Positions 45,324 to 53,768 of a stretch of 60,764 nt of DNA are shown piece after piece. Below the pieces are notes generated by a model. The model saw nothing but the letters and a program-made list of their open reading frames with translations, was not told the origin of the DNA and searched no databases. Source of the stretch: Cryobacterium inferilacus (GTDB taxonomy: Bacteria > Actinomycetota > Actinomycetes > Actinomycetales > Microbacteriaceae); NCBI RefSeq assembly GCF_019599185.1, contig NZ_JAIEUL010000022.1, forward strand, positions 1 through 60,764, given 5' to 3'. Position numbers and translations under genes: made by a program. Within the stretch, counting starts at the first letter, position 1. Every line of letters begins with the position of its first letter.

Positions 45324-46370
45324 TCAGTCCAACACGCTGCCGAGGTCGTACGACAGCGGGCGCTCCAGCTGCTCGAAGGTGCACGATCGGGCATCCCGGT
45401 CTGGCCGCCAACGTTCGAACTGCACGGTGTGCCGGAACCGGTCGCCCTCCATGTGGTCGTAGCGCACCTCGAGCACCCGCACCGGCCGCAGTCTCACGAA
45501 CGACGTGTCCTTTCCGGCCGAGAACCGGCTCTTCTCGGTCTCACCGGTCAACACCTCGCCGGCCTCGTCCCGCAGCACGAGGGGCTCGAGTTCGTCCACC
45601 AGGGCCAGGCGCCGCACGTCGCTGAAGGCGGATGCGCCGCCGACGCTCCGCAGTTCGCCGTCGGCGTCGTAGAGGCCGAGCAACAGCGCCCCCACCCCGC
45701 TGCCGCTCACGTGCCGGCGATAACCGAGCAGCACGACATCCGCGCTGCGGTGGTGCTTGACCTTGAACATCGTGCGTTTGCCTGGGGTGTACCCGGCGGC
45801 GAGCGGCTTGGCGACGATGCCGTCCAGGCCGGCGCCCTCGAACTCCACCAGCCACCGGCGGGCCAGGTCGACGTCGCGGGTGCTGCGGGTGAGGTGGATG
45901 GGGTCGCCGAGCGGGCCGACCAGCGCCGCCAGGGCCTGGCGGCGCTGCTCGAACGGGGTGTCCAACAGGCTGTCGCCGTTCAGGTGGAGCAGGTCGAAGG
46001 CCACGAAGATGGCCGGGGTCTCGTCCGCGAGCCTGCGCACCCGGCTGGCGGCCGGGTGGATGCGCTGGGAGAGTCGTTCCCAGGAGAGGTGCTCGTTGCC
46101 CGGCTCACCCGCCCGCAGCACGATCTCGCCGTCGAGCACACACGGCACTGGCAGGGACTGCTCGAACGCGTAGGTCAGTTCGGGGAAATACCGGGTGAGC
46201 ATCTTCGAGCCGCGGCTGCCGATGGTGCTCTCGGTGCCGTCGAAGGACACGATGCTGCGGAACCCGTCCCACTTGGGCTCGTAGGAGAGGCCACCGGGCA
46301 CGCTGGCCGGTTCGGGCACGGTGTCGACGGCTTTGGCGAGCATGGGGGAGACGGGAGCGGGGACTGCCAT
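45324..46370 (-). CDS. ATP-dependent DNA ligase (LigC-like)
   Basis: A 348-residue ligase. The adenylated lysine is K33 in YEPKWDGFRSI; further motifs are DGEIVLR, FVAFDLLHLNGDSLLDTPF, GLDGIVAKPL and TMFKVKHHRSADVVLLGYRRHVSGSG. An oligonucleotide-binding domain forms the C-terminus. Seals nicks with ATP and is typically part of end joining or excision repair with LigD-type polymerases; the stand-alone polymerase domain is 10 kb away. Divergent from the acyl-CoA synthetase gene. Confidence 0.92.
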   Translation of the reverse strand: MAVPAPVSPMLAKAVDTVPEPASVPGGLSYEPKWDGFRSIVSFDGTESTIGSRGSKMLTRYFPELTYAFEQSLPVPCVLDGEIVLRAGEPGNEHLSWERLSQRIHPAASRVRRLADETPAIFVAFDLLHLNGDSLLDTPFEQRRQALAALVGPLGDPIHLTRSTRDVDLARRWLVEFEGAGLDGIVAKPLAAGYTPGKRTMFKVKHHRSADVVLLGYRRHVSGSGVGALLLGLYDADGELRSVGGASAFSDVRRLALVDELEPLVLRDEAGEVLTGETEKSRFSAGKDTSFVRLRPVRVLEVRYDHMEGDRFRHTVQFERWRPDRDARSCTFEQLERPLSYDLGSVLD

Positions 46371-46479
46371 GCCCGCAGTCTGGCCTGCTTCGGGCCAGGG
46401 GAACACCTCTGTGCACAGATTTTCAGGCGGATGCCCGTCTATGCCGCGACAGGCATCCTCGAGTGAGGAAGATGGAGGG

Positions 46480-48186
46480 ATGACTGAACGCCCGAGTACC
46501 ACCAATTTCCGCCGCGCTCGAGACCAGCTCCTCGAGCTGCGCGCCGATCACGCCGGCGCCTCCGCCGCGTTCGTCTGGCCCGACGTCGGTGACAGTTTCA
46601 ACTGGGCCACCGACTGGTTCGACGTGATCGGCACCGGCAATCACAAGACGGCCCTGTGGATCGTCGAGGAGGACGGCCGCGAACTCAAGGTCAGCTTCGA
46701 CGAGATGGTCACCCGCTCCGATCAGGTGGCCACCTGGCTGGCGCAGCAGGGCGTCGCCAGGGGCGACCACGTCATGCTCATGCTTGGCAACCAGGTGGAG
46801 CTCTGGGAGACCATGCTGGCCATCATGAAGGTGGGCGCGGTCATCCTGCCCACCTCGACGGTGCTGGGCACCCACGACCTGGCCGACCGGGTGCTGCGCG
46901 CCGGGGTGCAGCATGTGATCGCCAACGCCGAGGACACCGCCAAGTTCGATGGTGTCGACGGCGCGTTCTCCCGCATCGGCGTGGGCGAGCCGACCGCCGG
47001 CTGGACCGACTACGCCGACTCGCGCCGCGCCGCCGCTGGCAAGGTCGACGTCGCGGTGGCCTCCGATGACCCGTCGCTGATCTACTTCACCTCCGGCACC
47101 ACCAGCAAACCCAAGATGGTCGTGCATAGCCAGACCTCCTACCCGGTGGGGCACCTCACCACCATGTACTGGTTGGGCCTTCGCCCCGGTGACGTGCACC
47201 TGGCGATCAGCTCACCCGGCTGGGGCAAGCACGCCTGGAGCTGCTTCTTCTCCCCGTGGATCGCCGAGGCCACGGTGTTCATTTACAACTACTCGAGATT
47301 CGATCCCGCCGCGCTGGCGCACCAGCTGCACCGCGCCGCCGTGAGTACCTTCTGCGCGCCGCCGACGGTGTGGCGCATGCTGATCCAGGCGGATGTCGGC
47401 GCCAAACCGGCGAACCTGCGCGAGATCCTCTCGGCCGGTGAGCCGCTCAACCCCGAGGTTATCAGCCGCATCCAGCAGGCCTGGGGCCTGACCATCCGGG
47501 ACGGTTACGGCCAGACCGAGACCACCGCGATCGTGGGCAACGTGCCCGGGTCACGCCTGTTGGCCGGGTCGATGGGTCAGCCGCTGCCCGGGGTGGCCGT
47601 GGTGCTCGTCGACCCGCTCACCGGGGAACTCACCGAGGAGGGCGAGATCTGCCTGGACCTCAGCACGCTCGCGGTGAACCTCATGTCCGGCTACCACGGC
47701 GACACGGTCCGCAGCGCCGAGGTGCTCCGTGACGGTTACTTCCACACCGGTGACGTGGCCAACCGGGATGAGAACGGGTACCTGACCTTCATCGGCCGCA
47801 CCGACGACATCTTCAAGTCCTCCGACTACAAGGTGTCGCCGTTCGAGGTGGAGAGCGTGCTGATCGAGCATCCCGCCGTGATGGAGGCCGCCGTCGTGCC
47901 CGCCCCCGACGACACCCGGCTGAACATCGCCAAGGCCTACGTGGCCCTGGCCGCGGGCTGGGCGCCGGATGCCGAGACGGCCCTGGCCGTGCTGCGGCAC
48001 GCCCGCAACGGCCTGCCGCCGTACATGCGGGTGCGCCGGGTGGAGTTCTTCGAGCTACCCAAGACCAACTCGGGCAAGATCCGCCGGGTGGAGTTGCGGG
48101 TGCGCGAGAACGAGGCCGCCGCCGCCAAGGTGCGACTGGTCGACGAGTGGCGAGACGACCAGTTCCCGGAGCTGAAGGCGCGTTAG
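46480..48186 (+). CDS. AMP-forming acyl-CoA synthetase (acetyl/medium-chain type)
   Basis: A 568-residue adenylate-forming enzyme. Motifs: P-loop YFTSGTTSKPKMVVHSQ (about residue 200), DGYGQTETTAIVGN (about 345), YFHTGDVANRDENGYL (about 425), and the catalytic lysine in LPKTNSGKIRRVEL near 545. It activates a carboxylate with ATP and CoA. The chain length cannot be told. AGGAAG lies 8 bases before ATG 46480. Convergent with the maltokinase gene, both stop codons lie in one palindrome. Confidence 0.9.
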   Translation: MTERPSTTNFRRARDQLLELRADHAGASAAFVWPDVGDSFNWATDWFDVIGTGNHKTALWIVEEDGRELKVSFDEMVTRSDQVATWLAQQGVARGDHVMLMLGNQVELWETMLAIMKVGAVILPTSTVLGTHDLADRVLRAGVQHVIANAEDTAKFDGVDGAFSRIGVGEPTAGWTDYADSRRAAAGKVDVAVASDDPSLIYFTSGTTSKPKMVVHSQTSYPVGHLTTMYWLGLRPGDVHLAISSPGWGKHAWSCFFSPWIAEATVFIYNYSRFDPAALAHQLHRAAVSTFCAPPTVWRMLIQADVGAKPANLREILSAGEPLNPEVISRIQQAWGLTIRDGYGQTETTAIVGNVPGSRLLAGSMGQPLPGVAVVLVDPLTGELTEEGEICLDLSTLAVNLMSGYHGDTVRSAEVLRDGYFHTGDVANRDENGYLTFIGRTDDIFKSSDYKVSPFEVESVLIEHPAVMEAAVVPAPDDTRLNIAKAYVALAAGWAPDAETALAVLRHARNGLPPYMRVRRVEFFELPKTNSGKIRRVELRVRENEAAAAKVRLVDEWRDDQFPELKAR

Positions 48187-48199
48187 CCGCCGGCTAACG
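48181..48199. terminator. Palindrome holding both stop codons of convergent genes
   Basis: CGTTAGCC-gcc-GGCTAACG is a perfect hairpin. The TAG of the synthetase (48184-48186) and the TAG of the maltokinase (48194-48196, minus strand) are the mirrored parts of the two arms. It can terminate both transcripts. Confidence 0.65.
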
Positions 48200-49684
48200 G
48201 CGGCGCGGGGCGGGGGTGGAGTGCTCCGCGCCGGCCAGCCGCCGCACCGCCTGCAGCGGGATGGGCAACCAGGTCGGCCGGTTGCGGCTCTCGTACACGC
48301 TCTCGTAGATGGCCTTGTCGAGTTCGAAGGCGGCCAGGAGGGGCTCCTGGCCGATCAGGGTCCGGCCGGCCTCGTCGTGGTAGCCCTCGAGGAACGCCGC
48401 CCTGGACTTCTCCGCCCACTCGATCGCGGTGGCCGGGGAGGCGTGCACGGCCGGGGCGATCGAGGCGCCGACGTAGTCGAACGAGCGCAGCATGCCGGCC
48501 ACATCACGCAGCGGGATGTCGGGCAGGGAGCGTTCGGCCAGCGGACGCAGCGGTTCGCCCTCGAAGTCGATCAGCACCCAGCCCCGGCCGGGTACGTCGA
48601 GCACCTGGCCCAGGTGATAGTCCCCGTGGATGCGCTGCAGTCGCGGCCACGCGGCGGTCTGCGCCCGCGCGAACACGGCCTCGATCTGGGCCCGATGCTC
48701 GGCCAGCCCCGGCACCTCCCCGGCGGCCAGGCGGTACCTCTCCCGCATGCCGTGGCAGAGCTGGCTGACGACGTCGGCCGTGGAATCCTCGGTCGGAAAG
48801 GCCCTGGCCAGGTCGCGGTGCACGGCCGCCGTGGCGATGCCCAGGGCGCGGGCTTCTTGGCCGAAGTCCTCGCCGGCGGCGGCGGCGCGCAGTGCCACCC
48901 GCCAGGCGTCTTCCACCCCGGGCAGGAACTCCTGGGCGAAGGCCAGGTGGCCGCCGAGCCTGGCCGGCGACAGTGGGCTCTTCCACTCGCCCCAGACCGC
49001 TCCGACCGGGTCGGGAACGAACCGGGAACCGACCCTGGCCAGCGCGGTCTGCACCGAGACATCCGGGTTCTGACCCGCGGCGATCACCCGGAAGACCTTG
49101 ACGATGACCGGTCGGCCCGGGGCGCCGCCGGCGTCGACGCGGTCGATGATGATCGAGGTATTGGACTGTTCGCCGCGCAGCACCCGGCTCGCCGCCACCG
49201 TCAGTCGGGCCGGGCTCTGGCTCGGGCTCGGGCTGGCGGGCACCGTCGTGTCGCCCGCGGCGGCGGGCGCGGTTTCACCCGAGGCTGCCATGTCCGCCGG
49301 GTCGTCGGCCCGCACCGTGTCCCGGCGCAGGATGAAACCCAGCAGGGCGGCGGCGTAGGCCGGATCGTGGGCGGCGTCGTACAGGTACCGGGGGAGGCCG
49401 TCGTCGCCGGTGGTGTGGGCGATGAGCGCGTCGGGCGCATCCGGTGTCAGCGGTTGGCGTCGTTCGGTGAGGGGCAGCTGATAGATCGTGCGGAATCGGC
49501 TGGCGGTATCGAGCACCAGGTGGCAGGCGATGCGCACATCGGGGTCATCGGTGGGCAGGGCCCACTGGCCGATGCTCTGCAGCACCGGGCTGTGGCCCTT
49601 GCCCGCGAACCAGCGCTGCCCGGCCACCCAACCGTCGAGCAACGGGGGGAGGTCGATGGCCTGGCCGGCGCTGGCGTGCTTCAT
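48194..49684 (-). CDS. Maltokinase (aminoglycoside-phosphotransferase fold)
   Basis: A 496-residue kinase of the Mak/Pep2 type. The N-terminal cap holds GQRWFAGKGHSP (residues about 23-34), the ATP lobe VIVKVFRVIAAGQNPDVSVQTAL, and the C-lobe the catalytic IHGDYHLGQVL and DFEGEPLRPLAERSLPDIP. It makes maltose-1-phosphate from maltose and ATP for the GlgE alpha-glucan route. Usual partners treS and glgE/glgB are not adjacent here. A 30-residue Ala/Pro/Ser-rich insert lies near residue 140. Leaderless promoter. Confidence 0.85.
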   Translation of the reverse strand: MKHASAGQAIDLPPLLDGWVAGQRWFAGKGHSPVLQSIGQWALPTDDPDVRIACHLVLDTASRFRTIYQLPLTERRQPLTPDAPDALIAHTTGDDGLPRYLYDAAHDPAYAAALLGFILRRDTVRADDPADMAASGETAPAAAGDTTVPASPSPSQSPARLTVAASRVLRGEQSNTSIIIDRVDAGGAPGRPVIVKVFRVIAAGQNPDVSVQTALARVGSRFVPDPVGAVWGEWKSPLSPARLGGHLAFAQEFLPGVEDAWRVALRAAAAGEDFGQEARALGIATAAVHRDLARAFPTEDSTADVVSQLCHGMRERYRLAAGEVPGLAEHRAQIEAVFARAQTAAWPRLQRIHGDYHLGQVLDVPGRGWVLIDFEGEPLRPLAERSLPDIPLRDVAGMLRSFDYVGASIAPAVHASPATAIEWAEKSRAAFLEGYHDEAGRTLIGQEPLLAAFELDKAIYESVYESRNRPTWLPIPLQAVRRLAGAEHSTPAPRRR

Positions 49685-49691
49685 GTCGCTC

Positions 49692-49697
49692 AGCGTA
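49692..49697 (-). promoter_or_regulatory. -10 box of leaderless promoter, maltokinase gene
   Basis: TACGCT on the minus strand ends 7 bases before ATG 49684. Confidence 0.6.
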
Positions 49698-49726
49698 GCC
49701 GCACCTTGAGTTCCCGGTGCGCGGTG

Positions 49727-50266
49727 CTACTGGGCGGGGCCGGCCTCCTCGGTCACGGCGGCACTGAGCAGCGACACGACCACGGTGTCGTTCTTGGTCG
49801 ACTGCCGTCCGATCTCCGTGAAGCCGAGTCGGTCATGGAAGGCCAGCGACCGGGGGTTGGGCGGTTGCAGGTTCACCTCGCAGAAGACCACATCGGCGCC
49901 GATGGTCCTGGCGGTGTCGAACACCGCGGAGTAGAGCAGCGCGCCGAGCCCGAGTCCGCGCAGGTCCGCGGCCACGACGATGCGGTCCAGGTAGAGAAAA
50001 CGGTCGCTGTGGCCGGAGAACCAGCGGTAGTTCTCGCTGGCGTAGTCCGCGCCGGCGGCGAACAGGATCACGAAGCCGAGAACGGTGTCCGGCTCGGCAT
50101 CGGCCACGACCGCGAGGGCACTGTGGCCGATGCCGATCAGGGCCCTCAGCTCCTCCGCGTCGAGGTCGTTCACGGCCGGAACGGCGGCGCTGTTCAGTAG
50201 AAGCAGCTGGGCGGTGTCGGTGTCGCGCACGGGGCGAAGCGAGACCGGAGGACGGGTGCGGGTCAT
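49727..50266 (-). CDS. GNAT family N-acetyltransferase
   Basis: A 179-residue acetyltransferase: N-terminal VSLRPVRDTDTAQLLLLNSAAVP, the strand FLYLDRIVVAADLRGLGLGALLYSAVF holding the acetyl-CoA loop RGLGLG, and the C-terminal FHDRLGFTEIGRQ. Cytosolic; acceptor unknown. Leaderless promoter TATCGT 6 bases upstream. Divergent from ppsA. Confidence 0.85.
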   Translation of the reverse strand: MTRTRPPVSLRPVRDTDTAQLLLLNSAAVPAVNDLDAEELRALIGIGHSALAVVADAEPDTVLGFVILFAAGADYASENYRWFSGHSDRFLYLDRIVVAADLRGLGLGALLYSAVFDTARTIGADVVFCEVNLQPPNPRSLAFHDRLGFTEIGRQSTKNDTVVVSLLSAAVTEEAGPAQ

Positions 50267-50272
50267 GCTCCG

Positions 50273-50278
50273 ACGATA
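50273..50278 (-). promoter_or_regulatory. -10 box of leaderless promoter, GNAT gene
   Basis: TATCGT on the minus strand ends 6 bases before ATG 50266. Confidence 0.6.
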
Positions 50279-50380
50279 AACGATCCATCGGTCCCGCTCC
50301 TAGCCGCGGCCGGTGCACAGCAGTAGGTTGCGGCTGTCGGCGGCTATCCGGCCGGCGCCAGCGAACCCGGGAGAGAGAAC

Positions 50381-52798
50381 ATGAGTGCTCGTGAAGTGGT
50401 CTGGTTCAGCACCATCGGACTCACCGACATCCCTCAGGTCGGCGGTAAGAACGCCTCCCTCGGCGAGATGGTGCGATCCCTGACGGTCCACGGCGTTCGG
50501 GTGCCGGACGGCTTCGCCACCACGGCCGACGCCTACCGGTCCTTCATCGCCGCCAACGGGCTGGAGGCGGTGATCCGGGACCAGCTCGACGCCTACCATT
50601 CCGGGCGCTCGTCTCTGCGCCAGACCGGCCAGAACGTCCGGGAGGCCTTCCTGGCCGGAACGTTCCCCGAGGCCGTCGCCGACGACATCCGGGTGTACTA
50701 CCGCACCCTGGCCGACCAGGCCGGGGTGGCCAACCTGCCGGTCGCCGTGCGCAGCAGTGCCACCGCCGAAGACCTGCCGGATGCCAGCTTCGCCGGTCAG
50801 CAGGAAACCTTCCTCAACGTGAGCGGCGAGCGTGACCTGCTCGACGCCTGCCGCCGCTGCTACGCGTCGCTGTTCACCGACCGGGCGATCAGCTACCGCG
50901 AGGTGAAGAAGTTCGACCACCTCGACGTGGCGCTCTCGATCGGGGTGCAACGGATGGTGCGCAGCGACCTGGCCGGTTCCGGGGTGATGTTCTCCATCGA
51001 CACCGACACCGGGTTTCCGGGGGCGGCGGTGATCAGCGCGGCCTGGGGTCTGGGCGAGACCGTCGTGCAGGGGGCCGTCGACCCCGACAAATATTTGGTC
51101 TTCAAGGCACTGCTCGCTGAGCCGGAGCTCGAACCGATCATCGAGAAGACCCTGGGACGCAAGGAACGCAAGATGACCTACGCGGAGGGTGGCAGCGCCC
51201 GCACCCGGGTGATCGACACCCCGGAGCGGGAGCGGAGCGCGTTCGTGCTCGGCAACGCCGAGATCGTGCTGCTCGGCCGGTGGGCGAAGATCGTGGAGGA
51301 ACACTACGGCCGGGCGATGGACATGGAGTGGGCCAAGGACGGCCTGACCGGGGAGCTGTTCCTGGTGCAGGCGCGGCCGGAGACCGTGCACTCGCAAAAG
51401 AGCCTCACCCGGTTCTCGGTCAGCCACCTGACCGAGAGCGGACCGCTGCTGGTCTCCGGGGTGGCGATCGGCGACAGCATCGCCGCCGGCACGGCGTGCG
51501 TGATCCGGGACCCCGCCGACATCGAGAACTTCCGGGACGGCGCCATCCTGGTCACCGAGATGACCGACCCCGACTGGGTGCCGATCATGACCCGCGCCGC
51601 CGGGATCATCACCGACCACGGCGGCCCCACCAGCCACGCCGCCATCGTCAGCCGCGAACTCGGTGTGCCGGCCGTCGTCGGCACCCGTACCGCCACCGAG
51701 GTGCTCACCGAGAACAGTCCCATCACGATCTCCTGCGCCGAGGGTGACGAGGGTTTCGTCTACCAGGGCCTGCTGGCGTTCGACACCGAGGACGTCGACC
51801 TCGGCGCGGTGCCGATCACCCGCACGCAGGTGATGGTGAACATCGCCAGCCCAGCGGCCGCCTTCGAATGGTGGCGGCTGCCCACCGCCGGGGTGGGCCT
51901 GGCCCGGATGGAATTCATCATCACCAACCTGATCAAGATCCATCCGATGGCGCTGGTGCACCCCGAGCGCATCACCGACCCGGCGGTTCTGCGGCAGATT
52001 GCCGAGCTCACCCGCGGCTACGACGACCTCACCGAGTACTTCGTGCACACCCTGGCGTTGGGCATCGCCAAGCTGGGGGCGCCGTACCACCCGCATCCGG
52101 TGATCGTGCGGCTCAGTGACTTCAAGTCGAACGAGTACGCGCACCTGTTGGGCGGTGAGGTCTTCGAACAGGCCGAGGAGAACCCGATGCTCGGCTTCCG
52201 CGGGGCCTCCCGGTACTACGACCCGAAATACGCCGACGGGTTCGCCCTGGAGTGCCGGGCACTCAAGCGGGTGCGCGAGCAGATCGGCTTCAGCAACGTG
52301 ATCGTAATGGTGCCGTTCTGCCGCACCACCACCGAGGCCGACAGGGTGCTCGCGGTGATGGCCGAGAACGGCTTGGTGCGCGGCAAGAACGGGCTGCAGG
52401 TCTACATGATGTGCGAGATTCCGGCCAATGTGATCCTGGCCGAACAGTTCGCCACCCGGTTCGACGGCTTCTCGATCGGTTCCAACGACCTCACCCAGCT
52501 GGTGCTCGGCGTCGACAGGGACAACGGCGACCTGGCCGCCCTCTTCGACGAACGTGATGAGGCGGTGACGCGGATGATCGGGGAGGCGATCGAGAAGGCG
52601 CACGCGGCCGGCATCAAGATCGGCATCTGCGGGCAGGGGCCGAGCAACTACCCCGATTTCGCCGAGTTCCTGGTCGGGCAGGGTATCGACTCGATCTCCC
52701 TCAACCCGGACTCGTTCCTCAAGACCGTGCACCGGATCAAGGCGGCCGAGGTGGCGACGGCGGGCGACTGGCCGCCGCTGAGCCGGGTGACCACGTAA
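50381..52798 (+). CDS. ppsA: Phosphoenolpyruvate synthase
   Basis: An 805-residue three-domain enzyme, normal length. The N-terminal ATP-grasp domain opens with GGKNASLGEMVRSL, the swivelling domain carries the phospho-histidine H419 in TDHGGPTSHAAIVSR, and the PEP-binding C-terminal barrel ends with FSIGSNDLTQLVLGVDRDNG and the acid-base cysteine in IGICGQGPSNYP. It converts pyruvate and ATP to PEP, AMP and phosphate for gluconeogenesis. GGGAGAGAG lies 4-10 bases before ATG; a -10-like TAGGTT is at 50323. Single gene. Confidence 0.95.
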   Translation: MSAREVVWFSTIGLTDIPQVGGKNASLGEMVRSLTVHGVRVPDGFATTADAYRSFIAANGLEAVIRDQLDAYHSGRSSLRQTGQNVREAFLAGTFPEAVADDIRVYYRTLADQAGVANLPVAVRSSATAEDLPDASFAGQQETFLNVSGERDLLDACRRCYASLFTDRAISYREVKKFDHLDVALSIGVQRMVRSDLAGSGVMFSIDTDTGFPGAAVISAAWGLGETVVQGAVDPDKYLVFKALLAEPELEPIIEKTLGRKERKMTYAEGGSARTRVIDTPERERSAFVLGNAEIVLLGRWAKIVEEHYGRAMDMEWAKDGLTGELFLVQARPETVHSQKSLTRFSVSHLTESGPLLVSGVAIGDSIAAGTACVIRDPADIENFRDGAILVTEMTDPDWVPIMTRAAGIITDHGGPTSHAAIVSRELGVPAVVGTRTATEVLTENSPITISCAEGDEGFVYQGLLAFDTEDVDLGAVPITRTQVMVNIASPAAAFEWWRLPTAGVGLARMEFIITNLIKIHPMALVHPERITDPAVLRQIAELTRGYDDLTEYFVHTLALGIAKLGAPYHPHPVIVRLSDFKSNEYAHLLGGEVFEQAEENPMLGFRGASRYYDPKYADGFALECRALKRVREQIGFSNVIVMVPFCRTTTEADRVLAVMAENGLVRGKNGLQVYMMCEIPANVILAEQFATRFDGFSIGSNDLTQLVLGVDRDNGDLAALFDERDEAVTRMIGEAIEKAHAAGIKIGICGQGPSNYPDFAEFLVGQGIDSISLNPDSFLKTVHRIKAAEVATAGDWPPLSRVTT

Positions 52799-52826
52799 CC
52801 GACCGTCGCGCCGGGTAGGCCCCGGC

Positions 52827-53258
52827 TCAGCTGGGCTCGGGCTGCTGCGCGTCCGGTCCGTCCAACACGGCGCGTTCGTAGTCCGCCTCAGCGGCATCCG
52901 CCACCTGCCTGGCGGCGATCACCCGCTCGCTGATCCGGTGCTCGACGGCCTCCGCCATGGCCACCTCGTCCGGCGAGGCGTTGACGAGCATGTCCTCCAG
53001 AACCTCGGGGTCCCGGTGCATCGCCTCGATCGCCGACACCTCGGCCCTGGCCACCGCCGCGCGGCTGCGCAGGAAGGTGATCCTGGCCTCCCACCGGCCG
53101 TCGGTGAGGGTCGGTTTGCCGACCGGAAGCACGCTTCCGGCCGGTGCCTGGCCGCCGTCCCGGTTGCTGCCGGCCGTGCTGCCGGTCTCGTTTCCGCTCG
53201 TGTTGCCGGGCGTGCTGCTGGGCGTGCTGCTGGGCGTGTTGTTGGCGTTGTCGCTCAC
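52827..53258 (-). CDS. Hypothetical protein with disordered N-terminus
   Basis: A 143-residue protein. The first 50 residues are Asn/Ser/Thr/Pro/Gly-rich (NTPSSTPSSTPGNTSGNETG) and look disordered; residues 52-135 form two or three helices with coiled-coil character (RITFLRSRAAVARAEVSAIEAM). GTG 53258 has GGGAGGC 5 bases upstream. No family recognised. Confidence 0.7.
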   Translation of the reverse strand: MSDNANNTPSSTPSSTPGNTSGNETGSTAGSNRDGGQAPAGSVLPVGKPTLTDGRWEARITFLRSRAAVARAEVSAIEAMHRDPEVLEDMLVNASPDEVAMAEAVEHRISERVIAARQVADAAEADYERAVLDGPDAQQPEPS

Positions 53259-53313
53259 GGCGCCTCCCTTGTCGCAGGGAGCCTAGCGCCGCATCCGGCC
53301 TGGCGTAATGGAG

Positions 53314-53595
53314 TCAGTCGTAGGCGCGCAACAGCTGCCAGAGGCCGCGGCCGTCGTCGTGCTGAATGTCGAAGACCAGCGAGGTGCCGTCATCGGCCGT
53401 GCCCTGGCAGCGCCATGCCGCGACGGGCCGGGGCGGGTGGGTGAGGAAGTACAGCAGCTCGTCGGGCAGCGAGCTCGACGCCGTCAGGGGCGTGGGGGTG
53501 TCGCTCACCCGGAATCGGCGGGCCCGCCAGACCAGGCGCACGGGCGCGCCATCCGGGGACACCCAGACCGCGACGGTTTCATTGATCAGAGTCAT
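53314..53595 (-). CDS. Small SOS-controlled protein, DUF6504-like
   Basis: A 93-residue protein: VAVWVSPDGAPVRLVWRARRFRVSD, a middle LPDELLYFLTHP and an end FDIQHDDGRGLWQLLRAYD. The layout of a short beta-sheet ligand pocket with WR-RRFRV resembles proteins annotated as DUF6504, which often travel with error-prone polymerase genes; the match is by eye only. ATG 53595 has GAGGTG 7 bases upstream and a LexA box 20 bases upstream, so it should be induced by DNA damage. No polymerase gene is adjacent. Confidence 0.7.
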   Translation of the reverse strand: MTLINETVAVWVSPDGAPVRLVWRARRFRVSDTPTPLTASSSLPDELLYFLTHPPRPVAAWRCQGTADDGTSLVFDIQHDDGRGLWQLLRAYD

Positions 53596-53614
53596 GGAGC
53601 ATCACCTCGGTAGG

Positions 53615-53630
53615 TAGAACATATGTTCGA
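53615..53630 (-). promoter_or_regulatory. LexA box (SOS operator)
   Basis: TAGAACATATGTTCGA matches the Gram-positive LexA consensus TCGAAC-N4-GTTCGA at all but one defined base, with a perfect 12-base palindromic core GAACATATGTTC. Confidence 0.8.
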
Positions 53631-53768
53631 AGTTTACTCCGCCCGGTCTGACAAAGCGAGCGCCGACGGTTTCAGCTGCCGCTCATAACCGGGTCATAGC
53701 CGTCACATAGAACCGTCCGGCTAGATGGACATCGTCACGTTACCGACTGTTCATTTTTGGAGGACACC

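Noticed and set aside
48221..50200. 659-codon plus-strand frame across maltokinase and GNAT genes
   Set aside because: Covers two unrelated minus-strand genes with intact motifs and their intergenic gap; a third-position GC artefact.
50300..52897. 865-codon minus-strand frame opposite ppsA
   Set aside because: Shadow of PEP synthase; no start signal or domain.
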